This document shows positions 35,422 through 46,499 of a stretch of DNA of 64,000 nt, in pieces. The notes under the pieces were generated by a model. The model was not told the DNA's origin. It ran no database searches and saw only the letters and a program-made list of their open reading frames with translations. Numbering within the stretch: the stretch's first letter is position 1; every line of letters begins with the position of its first letter. The translations under genes were made by a program, and so were the position numbers. The DNA comes from Erigeron canadensis (lineage: Eukaryota > Streptophyta > Magnoliopsida > Asterales > Asteraceae), in the NCBI RefSeq assembly GCF_010389155.1, contig NC_057769.1:16554735-16618734 (forward strand), written 5' to 3'.

Positions 35422-36237
35422 CTATATTTTAGACCCGTGTCCAACACTGGACAAGGTATTTACGATATTATCAATATTAGATATTCATACACTTAATTCA
35501 TAAAAGCTTATAATCTTGAACGTATACAGTTCTAAGTGTTATACTTTGCAAGTTGTAGTACAATAATCACATGTTCGTCACTGTAATTATTAGCTAATAC
35601 ATATTGATGGAATTGTTTGTCGTAGTCATTTCACAAGGTACAAGCTATAATAATTTCTCCATTATAAGATTTTTGAAACCACTAGTACTCATAATTTGAT
35701 AGTATTATTAAAGATAATTAGGAAATTAAAATATAAACATACTTGTGATCATGTACTTGACATTCAAGTATATGTATTTGATCATGATGCGGACTCATAA
35801 CACGAATAGGTTTACTTTCAATCACATGTCTTATGATAATTAGATAACAATTAGGATTGTTTTCATACTTTTTGATAACAATTAGGATATTTCTTGATTT
35901 GAGTGACAATTGAAACTTTAAAAAATTAAATATAAACACCTTTTGTAACTTTTTAAAAAAATCTCCTCAAGTTGATGCTAAAAATAAATATAAATTTAGT
36001 ATTAAGGGTTAAAAAGTGTAAATTATTGATGGAAAACAAAAAAGTGTAAATTGATGAGATTTTTTCTGCAAATTAATATAAATACTAATATATAATAATA
36101 TATATATGGATAATAATTATTAGAGTTTTTTATTTATATCTAATTTAAATGATGACATAAACGAGAGTCAATTTAATGAAATTGAGCGATTTGATTAGTT
36201 AATAAGTCATTAATTCAACTATCTTATATACTTGAGA
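35422..36237 (-). mobile_element. Helitron-like non-autonomous element, copy 2
   Basis: Inverted, diverged copy of 4,920-5,731. Its minus-strand end keeps a better hairpin than copy 1 (GTCCAGTGTTGGACACGGGT then CTAAAATATAG), though the terminal CTAG has mutated to ATAG. The start is TCTCAAG. Confidence 0.5.
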
Positions 36238-36890
36238 TTAAGATTAAGATTAAAATTTGGTGCCACATTAAATTAAATTTTGAGGCCCTGCTCATATGTG
36301 CCTATTTGCCGGGCCTGTTGACTTGTACGTGGGTACGCCACTGCATCGGTTAGATATTAATTTATATGCTTTCGTTATTAAATGGAAACAAGGATCACAG
36401 AATAAGGATGTTTATATTTTACTCTTTTATTTAGAACTGTCACATATGCAAATATATTTGTTTTTGAAGTTCATGCGATAGCCAACAAAGTTTGTATATA
36501 TCTTAGAAGTTTGATGATATTTGTTTCCACGTGACTTAAAAAACACTCGCATTATAAATCCAAAAAAATATTTGTGGCAAAAAGATAGAGTGACCGCCAA
36601 CCTAAACAGCTGCATAATCGGCTACCTATTTATAACGTGAGGTTTAACCAGGACATTGTACAGTTTAACCAGGAAACTAATGTGCCCAGAAAGGATTAAG
36701 GATCAAATCATAGACTTCTGACAAGGGCTTTTCAACTTGATCAAATCCTTGCTTGTTTTTACACATAATAGTATGATACACCTAAGTGAAAATATCATAG
36801 CAGAGTACAAGTAATACATCTGTTCACGTATTCACAGTTTGAAATGCCAATTCTGCAAATTTTCTAGGGCATTGCCACAATCAACTAAAG
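36238..36890. other. Intergenic, nothing recognised
   Basis: AT-rich; contains only chance ORFs of about 60 codons. Confidence 0.5.
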
Positions 36891-37147
36891 GGTTAAGTAC
36901 TATAATGTAACCAACTATTCCCAAATGTCTATAGTATAAACGAACGTTTTTGGACATTGTATGTTGACACTTAATAAATTGTCCAAATTATCGTATAGTG
37001 ACAATCCATATGAGCTTGTGCGAGTTTTTGATTAGCCGGTTAAATTATTTGAACATTTATACCAAGTTGTCAACATACAATGTCCAAAACCTTAGTTTGT
37101 TCCTACTATAGACCTTTAGTCATAGTTACATTCCGGGATACTTAACT
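36891..37147. mobile_element. MITE with long inverted repeats
   Basis: About 75-bp imperfect inverted repeats, sharing GGACATTGTATGTTGACA (left) and its complement TGTCAACATACAATGTCC-type sequence (right), with GGTTAAGTAC and TACTTAAC ends. AACTAAA occurs on both sides, offset by a few bases, and may be the TSD. Confidence 0.55.
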
Positions 37148-37253
37148 GTTAACTAAAACCCAATTATTTAGAATGTCAGGTCTATAACGATGGGGTATTC
37201 TATTAGAATTGGAATCTCTTCCTACATTATGTAGGGGGTGAATTAGAGGTTTA

Positions 37254-38838
37254 TGATCCGGAAATGACTTCGAGCCATTTCTACAAAAAAAAGTTGGCTC
37301 GTATATTTGCTAATTGAAGTTCAACAAGCAACCAATTACCCTTCGTTATCCTTTATTAGCATTATACTACTGGTGTATATTGATCTTAATGCTAAGTCGA
37401 GCACTGAAGTTATGCAACGAAATCAAGTGTTGTTGGTCTTAAAGTTCATCAGTGACAAAACAAGTCCTGATCAGCAGCAACTCGCGCTGAAACAAATTCA
37501 ACTGGTCACAATCAGTGAACTGGTCACCACCAGATGCAACCAGCAAGTGTCCAGATCAGCAAGCAAAACACTTCAGCGACAAGTCTTCAGTAAATTCATT
37601 TCAGTAGTGCTACTGACTAGTGACCAATTGCCAGCTACCATTTCTCAGTCATTCACTTTAGTGTCCGATTTCAGTTTGTGTTTCAGCAATAACTTCTATC
37701 AGCAAGTATCTGGAACAACAACTAATCCTTCAGCGAGCATCCTTCAGTTAGACTTCAGCGAGCATCCACCAGTGTACTTAACAACTATGTTTCGTTTGCA
37801 CTCGAGTGAGATACTTCAGTCTTCATGCTCCAGATTATGATCTAGTTTAGGCTCCAGCGAAGAGGCTCTAGTCAAAGACCCTCTAGTAAAGCGACTCAAG
37901 GACAAGGCTCTAGTTAAGACACTCCGGATCAAGACTCCAGTGAAGGTTCTCCAGTCCAAACTCCAGTCAAGACCCTTCAGTGAAGATCCTCGAGATCCAT
38001 GCTCCAGTGAAGATCCTCCGAATCCATGCTCCAGTGAAGATCTTCTAGTGAAACTTACCAGTGATCGGCTGTAGTCCAGATGCACCAGAATAATGTCACC
38101 AATTCCAGTTCAACGTATCTGTCTATGTTCACTAGATTCTGGTCCGATAAAAAGGATTCCTCACACATAGCCCTCATGAGTATATTCAAGAATATTTCAA
38201 AGGGTTATGGATACGAATGGACAACTGGATGTGACACCTTTCCTAACGGTTTGCATGTGATAAATGTGGAGACCATTTCTATGGGAATAATTATAGAAGT
38301 TGCACATGCCCTTTTTCTATTGGTTGACTAAAACTAGTGGTGGTCCTTGATGTCTATGACAACCTTTTACTTCTTTTATTATTGTATTTCTTTAATTCTA
38401 TAAAATAGCATTAGTAGTTATAAATAGGGCCTCATTTCTCATTGTAAGACAGACTTGATTGATTGAATAAAATTAATAGAGCAGGCTCTATTTCTTATCC
38501 AAAAATCTTCATTTACCTTTATGAGTCTTTGATTTTGGTGGTTTGAAGTGATCCCTTTATCTATATTTGTGGTGGTTTGTCCTTTATCAAATATAGTGGT
38601 GATATCTTAAATCTTTGATTCATTTATCTGTGTTTGTGGTGGCTAGACCTTTATCAAACATAGTGGTGGGTTGGAGTGTTTTCTTTATCCTAGATTCCAG
38701 TGGCTCATCCTTTACGAATCTTAGTGGTGGATTCTTTTATCTATCCTTTATTTTTTTATCTTGTTTGTTTGTTTTATTCATAAACTCGGAAAATACCAAA
38801 AATAGTCTTCCGCTATCGTTTGTCGCGTGATTTACGCA
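37254..38838 (+). repeat. 5' LTR of element E (uninterrupted copy)
   Basis: TGATCCGGAAATGAC to GATTTACGCA, inverted relative to the LTR at 12.9-20.6 kb. It is the pre-insertion version: neither element G nor the 943-bp hAT is present. It is rich in CTCCAGTGAAGA-type short repeats (37,840-38,060). The primer site follows it. The plus orientation results from the inversion. Confidence 0.65.
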
Positions 38839-39900
38839 TTAAATTTGGTATCAGAGCAAGGTTCTTTAAAAGGTTTCTTAATCTTTTATCCGTGGGTTTT
38901 TATTGTGTGTTCGTTTGGTTCAAATTCGAAAGAGGTTATGATGATCGTCCATTTTGTGATTATTTCCTATATCATTAGGCCGTGTTTTGATGCTTAAATG
39001 AGTTTAGACAGGTGAACTTTTGGTACTTAATTGAATGACATGTTATGATAGGTTTACAAGGCGTGCAAGTGAAGGCTAACATCTCTACTCAACTTAACAC
39101 GAAGCCACAAGACTTTTGGACGAAGACTAGCAAGTGGAACATGAAGAATTTGAGGCCGACATGAAGCATACGACCACGTGTTAGTATTTTGAGCATAACT
39201 TCTTCATACGGACACCGATCTGATGTATAAGCTATCCATAGAAAGGTGATAGAAAGATCTACAACTTTCGTGTTGATGTCAAAGACCAGCACTGCTCACA
39301 TGAAGCTCTAGCACCGCTGGAAGTGATCCTGAAGCTTACCAGCGTCATTGGGACACCTTGAGTGCCTCTAGGACCTCATGAGTGCCGCTCCCACTCCTTG
39401 AGCGCCGTTGGGACACCTTGAGCGCAACGGGGACTTCCCCAGTGCCGCTGGGAAAGTCGGTTCAGCTAGGGTTTAGTCCGAAAACCTATAAATACCGCCC
39501 TAAACCCTAAGAGTCGCACCATACTTCCTCCAGACGACTTTGGGGGCTGTTCTAGGGTATTTTCATCAGATTTAAACCCTCGTAACACCTCCATATCATC
39601 AGGAAGATCAAGCATCGATTCTCTATAGCATAATCTACAATCAATTCTCTATTTCACTGTCGATACATTATATTTTCATATATTACTAGCTAAATATTTA
39701 ATTATTGCTGAGATGATGTGACATGATTATGTGATGTTTGCATGCTAGATACACTTAACGTTTTGTCATGATCTTAGTATACTTAATCCTTGTTATTTAT
39801 TGTTGAATTGTTGGTTGTGTATGCATGCTTGTAATGGTATTATTTGTATGTCTACATGATCTTGATTGTCTAAGGTTTTATGTTATTGGCTGGTAAAGAA
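38839..39900 (+). other. Element E interior (5' part) with primer site and LTR-like sequence
   Basis: TTTGGTATCAGAGC (about 38,845-38,857) is a tRNA-Met-type primer site. Further on, a CCTATAAATACC box (39,484-39,495) follows degenerate GGGACACCTTGAGTGCC repeats (39,342-39,455). This may be part of another old LTR whose remainder lies past the copia insertion at 23,519 downward. No ORF is seen. Confidence 0.45.
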
Positions 39901-40882
39901 TGTTAGGTCCAGATTTACTGGACTCGCTCCAGACGTGATTACTGGAGCCCTCTTAAGATTTGTCCAGAAATTATGTGAAGACCAGTGAACAACTTACTTG
40001 TACAGAAATCTGGATTCCACCAGATTCGTTCACTGGACTTCACTCCAGTCAAGAGCTGTCCACTGAAGAACATTCTCACTGAAGTCGAAGACTGAAGTCT
40101 GAAGAAAGAAGTCTGACAAATAGCGGAGCTCACTGGAAGACTTACCAGATCTCCTGACTGGAGTCCTTGTCAGTGTTCTAGACTTTACAAGTCTCAACAC
40201 TGATTCCGAGGAATTGACTTGATGCCTTTACATGCCTTTAACCGGACAATCCATTTGTCTTTTGTTAAAAGCCTTACACGCATGTAAAGGTGGTTGGTTA
40301 ATTAGAAGACAAGTCACTATCATGTGACTTTATTCTTGTACTTTAATCAATGCTTTTAAGGAATTAAAGTAATTTCCTTAAATGCATGTAACCATATTTG
40401 TACGGCAAAAAGAATATTATATTTATTCTTTTTGCCTATAAATACCAAGTCACTTCCTCATCCAAATTACATACTTTTGCAATTTGGTGCCTTTGCTCAA
40501 ATACTCTCGATCTAAACAGTCGTACTTCACAACTTTAAGTATTTCGATCAAAGAGTTTATTTAGCAAAATTAGATCACTTGTAATTCGTAGGTTGTTTAG
40601 ATACTTACTTTGTAATATCTTGTTCCGCAACAACCTTGTATTTTATTTGACATCAATAAATAAAATACACTTGAAAATTACATTGTGTCTCACCATTTAC
40701 TTACTTGCTTATCTTTATATTGCTTAAGTACGTATTACGTTATATATATTCTTGCATTTATATTTATCGTAATACTAGTCCAATCTAGTACTTACTTGTC
40801 GTTTAATACTAGTCCTATCTAGTGAATACTAGACTTGTTATTCTACACTTGTGGGTTAAACCATCGAGTGAGGGACTTCACA
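39901..40882 (+). repeat. 5' LTR of the split copia element (982 bp)
   Basis: TGTTAGGTCC to GGGACTTCACA. It has a promoter-like CCTATAAATACC near 40,435. It aligns with 23,525-25,124 apart from the solo LTR nested there. Confidence 0.9.
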
Positions 40883-40883
40883 A

Positions 40884-40895
40884 TTGGTATCAGAG
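40884..40895 (+). other. tRNA-Met primer binding site of the split copia element
   Basis: TTGGTATCAGAG two bases after the LTR end. Confidence 0.85.
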
Positions 40896-40934
40896 AAGAA
40901 GGCTAACATACTTGCCTAGATTTGCATTCTCTCG

Positions 40935-43900
40935 ATGGCCAACCCAGAGAATACACAAGGAAACCCTTTAAACACTGGACCTCCACCCATAAATGAATTT
41001 GAACAAACCAATGACCATGCTAACAATAATCCACCACCACCACCTCATATTCCTGCTTCTTCACACGTGCATGTGCACTACTCAAACACTCCTGTTCCCA
41101 AATTCAGTGGGAATGGTGATGAATTTGGCACGTGAAAAGCTAGGATGTTATTACATGTTATTGGTATCGAGAGGAACATGCTTAAAATTTTAAATGAAGG
41201 ACCCTATATTCCTAGAAGTTCTTTTCAATCCACTTCTTGATCCAACTGGAGCAAGATCTAGGAGGGAAAAGAGAGAGGAACACTGGTCTGAAGAGGAAAG
41301 GAGACTGGTCAATATTGACACTACCTTAAAAGTCATGATCCTCGGGTCCGTTCCTGAAGCTCTTATTCCCACACTAGTGCTTTATCCCAGTGCCAAAAGC
41401 ATGTGGGATGAACTAGTGAACCAGTATGAAGGTGGTGATGATACTATTGTTACCAGGAATCATTAACTGGTACAAGTCATTTTTTGCCCTACCCAATGAA
41501 TCATTAACTGGTACCCACACCAGATTTATGTCCATCATAAACCAGTTAAGAGGGCTTGGGGTAGAAAAAGACAAGGACATACTTCTTGAAAAATTTTGTG
41601 ATATTCTTCCTTCAAAATGGTCTCATATGATCGTGGTCTTGAGACAAGGTAAAACCTTGCATTCCCATACTCTGCCATCTTTGTATGGAGCCTTCAGATT
41701 CACTGAAAAGAATCAAGCCCAAAGAATTGAGGCAGAAAAAGATGCTATTAATCATGCTTCCAGTAGTTCCCCTGTGGTTAGTCATACTAAACCATAATGT
41801 GAAGCATTAATATCTTCCGAGAATGTATTTTCGATGAAGAAGATGATGTCTGAATTAATGGATTCTGGAGTAATGAATAATATCTGTCCAGATTATGATG
41901 AAACTGATAGTGATGATCTGATGGCTATGATGGCTAAAACGTTTAACCGTTTCAAAGCCAGAGCTAACAGACCCACTGGACACACTGCACCCAGTTCTTC
42001 CACTGACAAGACCAATCTGACATGCTTTAAGTGTGGTAGAAAAGGTCATTTCATGAAAGAGTGCAAGTCCAATTAGTTTGTCTCACAATCTGGTCCATCA
42101 ACTTCTTATAACAAGCCTGATGATAACTACAGATTAAAATACAAAAAGCTTAAGGCTCAAATTGCTCTCATGTTTGCAGAAAAAGATAATAATAAATGCA
42201 TGGTGGCTAAAGAAGAATGGGTTCCCTCTGATGACTCATCAGTTGACGATGAAAAGAAAAGAGATTGTTGTTATATGGCTCTAGCTGATGAAGAGCATCT
42301 GGTGAAAGAAGATGTCACATCTGGAAGATGGGTGGACATTGTCATTAAAAAGGTAATAGATTATGACAAAGAAACTGATCCTGAATTAAAATTGGACATC
42401 GCTGAAGCTTTAAACTTTGATTTAATGTTTGTGGAAACTGTTCGTTCAGAAATGGTAAATAATTTTGAAACAGATTTTTCTGAAATGACAAACTTACAAT
42501 CAAAGTTAAAAGAATTGCAAGATATTGAACTCGCTTTCAAAGCACAAGTTTTGGTTACTGAACAACTGGTCCAAGAAAAACATGTTATCCAGTCATGGCT
42601 TGAGACCAAGAAACCATATGATGCTGCATGTAACTAGTACCCCTCCCAAAAACGTGCATATCTGGGGGTGATGTTAATGCTGCTGCATTAATACCTGTTG
42701 TTGACCGACTGCCTGAAGTGTTAAAACCTAGCACTATCTATAATGAACCAACAACACCCAAAACTTGTATTATTCCTCCTGTTCAATTGTCTGAGGTTAA
42801 GACTGGAGCTCCCCAGATGAATGCTCCAGTCAAGAAGGTTAAGCAGAATAAACCTTTGCCTCAATCATCTTCTAAAGAACCCCGGGTTCAGAAAAAGAAG
42901 AATGTTGTTCCTCCACCTAAGCCAAAAGTACAGTCAACTGGAAAGGCTATGGTGTCATCTGAAGAAAATATTTTGTTAAGGTTGGAGAGTCAGTTTCAAC
43001 TATTGGCTCGTCAAGTTCAAAGTTGTAATGCAAGAATTAACAATTTTGAGGGTACTTCATCTGGACCTAAACAAAATACAAAACCTTTTTCCAAGAAAGA
43101 AAAATCGAGCACACCTATTGACAAGAAAAAGAAAAAGGTTTCAAAACTGTCAGTTCCAGTGGTGTTTACTGAGAAACCCACTATTTTTGAAAGTGAAATC
43201 AACCAGATACCAGCTGGGATCCATCCTTGTGGATCCAGAGAACCATCAATCGATGGGTTCGCAAACCTTTAAACTAATAATCTGGTGGATGTGCAAGGCG
43301 ATCGAAAGAAATATATTTAGTATCTTGACAACGCTGCTGACAGGACAATGACCGGATGTAAGACCCTGCTGGAGGAGTTCGAAGTTTCAGACGGACCCTC
43401 CATTACTTTTGGAATTGATGGTTCTGGAAAGACTGAGGGATACGGTGTTCTGAATAATGGTCAAGTCAAATTCAAACGAGTGACTTATGTAAATGGGTTG
43501 AAATATAACCTCATAAGTGTGAGCCAGTTGTGTGATGATGGCTACCAGGTGTTATTTAACATCTCTCAAGGCATCGTATTTAATAAGGATTGGAAGGTAG
43601 TATTGATTGCTCTCAGAAAAGGGAATGTGTACGTGATGGATATGGAAAGCTCTCCTTCAGAGCAGTGTTTCTATACCAAAGCTGATGAAGACACAAACTG
43701 GATATGGCATAAAAGGTTGTCCCATTTAAATTTCAAAAATATCAACAAGTTGTCCAGAAAACAACTTGCAGATGGGATACCTTCTGTCTCTTTCAAAGAG
43801 GAAAAGCCATGTCCAGGATGTGAGATGGGGAAGCAGAAACGCACCAGTTTCAAGACAAAACAGAATTTTAGCATATCTAAACCTCTTCATATGCTTCATA

Positions 43901-46116
43901 TGGACCTCTTTGGTCCAGTGAACGTTCAGACTCGTGCTGGTAAGAAATATACCCTGGTTGTTGTTGATGAATACTCCAGATATTGTTGGGTAATATTTCT
44001 TAGGTCAAAGAATGAAACTGCTGCTGAAGTTATCGCTCTCATAAAACAAATTGAACTCAAATACAAGCGAAAAGTGTGTCAGTTAGGAAGTGATAATGGA
44101 ACAGAATTCCAGAATGCAACTCTGGAGAAATTCTGCACTGACACTAGCATCTCCCAGAATTTCTCATCAGCACACACTCCAAAGTAGAATGGAGTTGTAG
44201 AAAGAAAGAACATAACGCTGATAGAAGCTGCCAGGAGTATGCTTGCTGAATCTGGTCTTCCTAAAATGTACTGGGCTGAAGCAATTGCAACTGCTTGTCT
44301 TACTCAAAATCGCTCAGTATATGTGAAGAGACACAAGAAGACATCCTATGAAAAATTGAGAAATAGAAAACCAAATATTGGTTATTTTCACGTTTTTGGA
44401 TGTCCAGTATACATCCTGAACGACTCCAGTCAGTTAGGCAAATTTGATGCCAAAGCTGATGATGGATATTTCGTAGGATATTCAGCCATTCACAAAGCCT
44501 TCAGAGTCTACAACAAAAGAATGGAAAAGGTCCAGGAGTCAATTCATGTCACATTTGATAAGACAAATGAAGCAATCAATAAAAAGCCAACCCTTAATTC
44601 CCCCAGAAAGTCCAATTATCTTTGATGAATCTGATCCTATCAACTACAATAAAAATTCATCTGAAGATGTTTCCAGTCATCCTGACTTGGAACCAGTGCA
44701 AATTGAAAAACCTTCTAGTAATACTTCATTTTATCCTTCAATAAGTTTCAAACTACACTCTGAACTTGTTATTGGATCAGATGTTCGTACTACTCCACCA
44801 GTATCAGATTCAATTGATTTTGAGCCAGTAATCCAAGAAATGTCTTTAAATGAAGAATTTCATGATGCAAATCGTGATCTTACAGATTCTGATGAAGATG
44901 CTGAAGTTGTCTGGCAAGATCCTACTCCAGAAAATCAATCGAACTCTTGCACTGATATTGTTGTTAGAAACAATCCTGGTCAATACTCTAAGTGGACTAA
45001 AGCTCACCCAATTAACCAGATTATCGGTGACTCCAGTAGAGGGGTTCAGACCAGAAGTGCCTCTATTGAACAATGTTTGTATGTCAGCTTCTTATCACTG
45101 ATTGAACCGAAGAAGATTGACGAGGCAATGAATGATCCAAGCTGGGTGATAGCTATGCAAGAAGAGCTTCACCAGTTCGAACGAAATAAAGTTTGGAATC
45201 TGGTTCCTCCTCCAGTTGGCAAGAAAGAACCAATTGGAACCAGATGGGTCTTCAGGAATAAGGTTGATAAAGATGGTCATGTGATCAAAAATAATGCCAG
45301 ATTGGTGGCACAAGGATACGTCCAGACAGACCTTGACTTTAAAGAATCATTTGCACCAGTAGCAAGGTTAGAAGCCATCAGAATGTTTTTAGCCTTTGCT
45401 GTTCATCATAAGTTCAAGGTCTACCAGATGGACTGTAAAGAGTGGATTTTTAAATGGAGAATTAGAAGAAGAAGTTTATGTCAAGCAACCTCCAGGCTTC
45501 ATTGATGAAAAACATCCACATTGGGTATATCGTCTGGACAAGGCACTGTATGGCCTCAGACAAGCCCCTCGAGCCTGGTATGATACTCTAACCAAACACT
45601 TATCAGAAAACGGTTTCAAAAGAGGTGCAATTGACAACACCTTATTTATTCTTCGGGAAAGAGGTAATCTTCTGTTGGTACAAGTGTATGTTGATGATAT
45701 TATTTTTGGTTCTACTGATGAATCTTTGTGCAAGAAATTTTCAAAAATCATGTCTTCAAAATTTGAAATGAGTTTAATGGGTGAATTAACATTTTTTCTT
45801 GAACTCCAGATTAAACAAACCAATGATGGTATTTTTATTAATCAAGAAAAATATGTTAGAGATATTTTAAGAAAATTCGATATGAATTCTTCACCTTCAA
45901 AATCAACTCCAATTTCTGCACCTTTAACAGTAGATTCAGACCCTGATGGGAAGCCAGTGAACACCACTGCCTATAGAGGCATGATTGGTTCACTAATGTA
46001 TTTAACTGCCAGTAGACCAGATATAATGTTTGCAACATGTCTTTGTGCCAGATATCAGTCTAACCCAAAAGAATCTCATCTGGCGGCTGTAAAGCGCATT
46101 TTGAAGTACCTTAAGG
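40935..46116 (+). pseudogene. Gag-pol of the split copia element, multiply broken and 3'-truncated
   Basis: Gag starts MANPENTQG (40,935). A Trp codon has become TGA at about 41,133 (FGT-stop-KARM), and a deletion or frameshift lies near 41,460. The zinc knuckle is CFKCGRKGHFMKEC (42,024-42,065). The protease site is degenerate (LDNAADRTMTG). Integrase is nearly complete: WHKRLSHLNF, then the first Asp (LHMLHMDLFGP), second Asp (GSDNGTEF) and Glu (NGVVERKN), with a TAG at 44,185 where the PQQNG-type Gln would be. RT has GTRWVFRNK and YVDDIIFGS, with a frameshift near 45,440. It ends at KYLK (46,116). It cannot encode a working polyprotein. Confidence 0.85.
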
Positions 46117-46499
46117 ATATATATAATTGCACATGCATAGTAAAAACATATAAGAGTAACAAGCGTATTTTAATGTTGTCTTAGATGAGATATGAATGGA
46201 GGTGAGATAAACAATATTACTCTTATGCTAAGATAGAGAGACTATTTTATCTATTTTATCAATTTTAATCGATAAAGACAAAAGGTTTTCTACTTGATCC
46301 AATACAACAATTACTTATAATAATTGCACAGCTTGTTTTCATCCAAAAAAAGTATGTTGCATCGTCCTATCATCCTTATTCCCAATTATTAATAAATTGT
46401 GGGTTCACTGATGACAATTGACAAATGTAGTAATAATTGTATGACCTATAACAAACCATAACAACCTTCCATATGATACACACACGCACTTTGTTTTAA
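46117..46499. other. Intergenic between the inversion breakpoint and the Mutator element
   Basis: AT-rich, no gene. The first bases (ATATATATAATTGC) are an AT-rich breakpoint edge. Confidence 0.5.

Larger units (their letters stand above)
30455..46116. other. 15.7-kb inverted block that split the copia element
   Basis: Flipping this block joins ...AAGTACCTTAAGG (46,116) to GTACTCCCAGTTTGGG (complement of 30,454 downward), restoring the normal RT-RNase H reading KYLKGTPSLGLW. It also brings the AAGAA duplications to both ends of one element and puts the two LTRs of element E in the same orientation. It could be a real inversion or an assembly error. Confidence 0.75.
39901..46116 (+). mobile_element. 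5' half of the inversion-split copia element (LTR, gag, protease, integrase, RT)
   Basis: 5' LTR (39,901-40,882), tRNA-Met primer site, then gag, protease, integrase and RT in copia order. It stops abruptly at KRILKYLK, exactly where RNase H should begin. The preceding five bases AAGAA (39,896-39,900) match the TSD outside the 3' half. After 46,116 the sequence is unrelated. Confidence 0.9.

Noticed and set aside
12899..37253. A TSD for element E
   Set aside because: The bases outside the two LTRs (TCAGC and GTTTA in element orientation) do not match.
39342..39455. Spaced repeats of the GGGACACCTTGAGTGCC type
   Set aside because: Considered as a CRISPR-like array, but the repeats are degenerate and irregular and lie upstream of a TATA box in LTR-like plant DNA.
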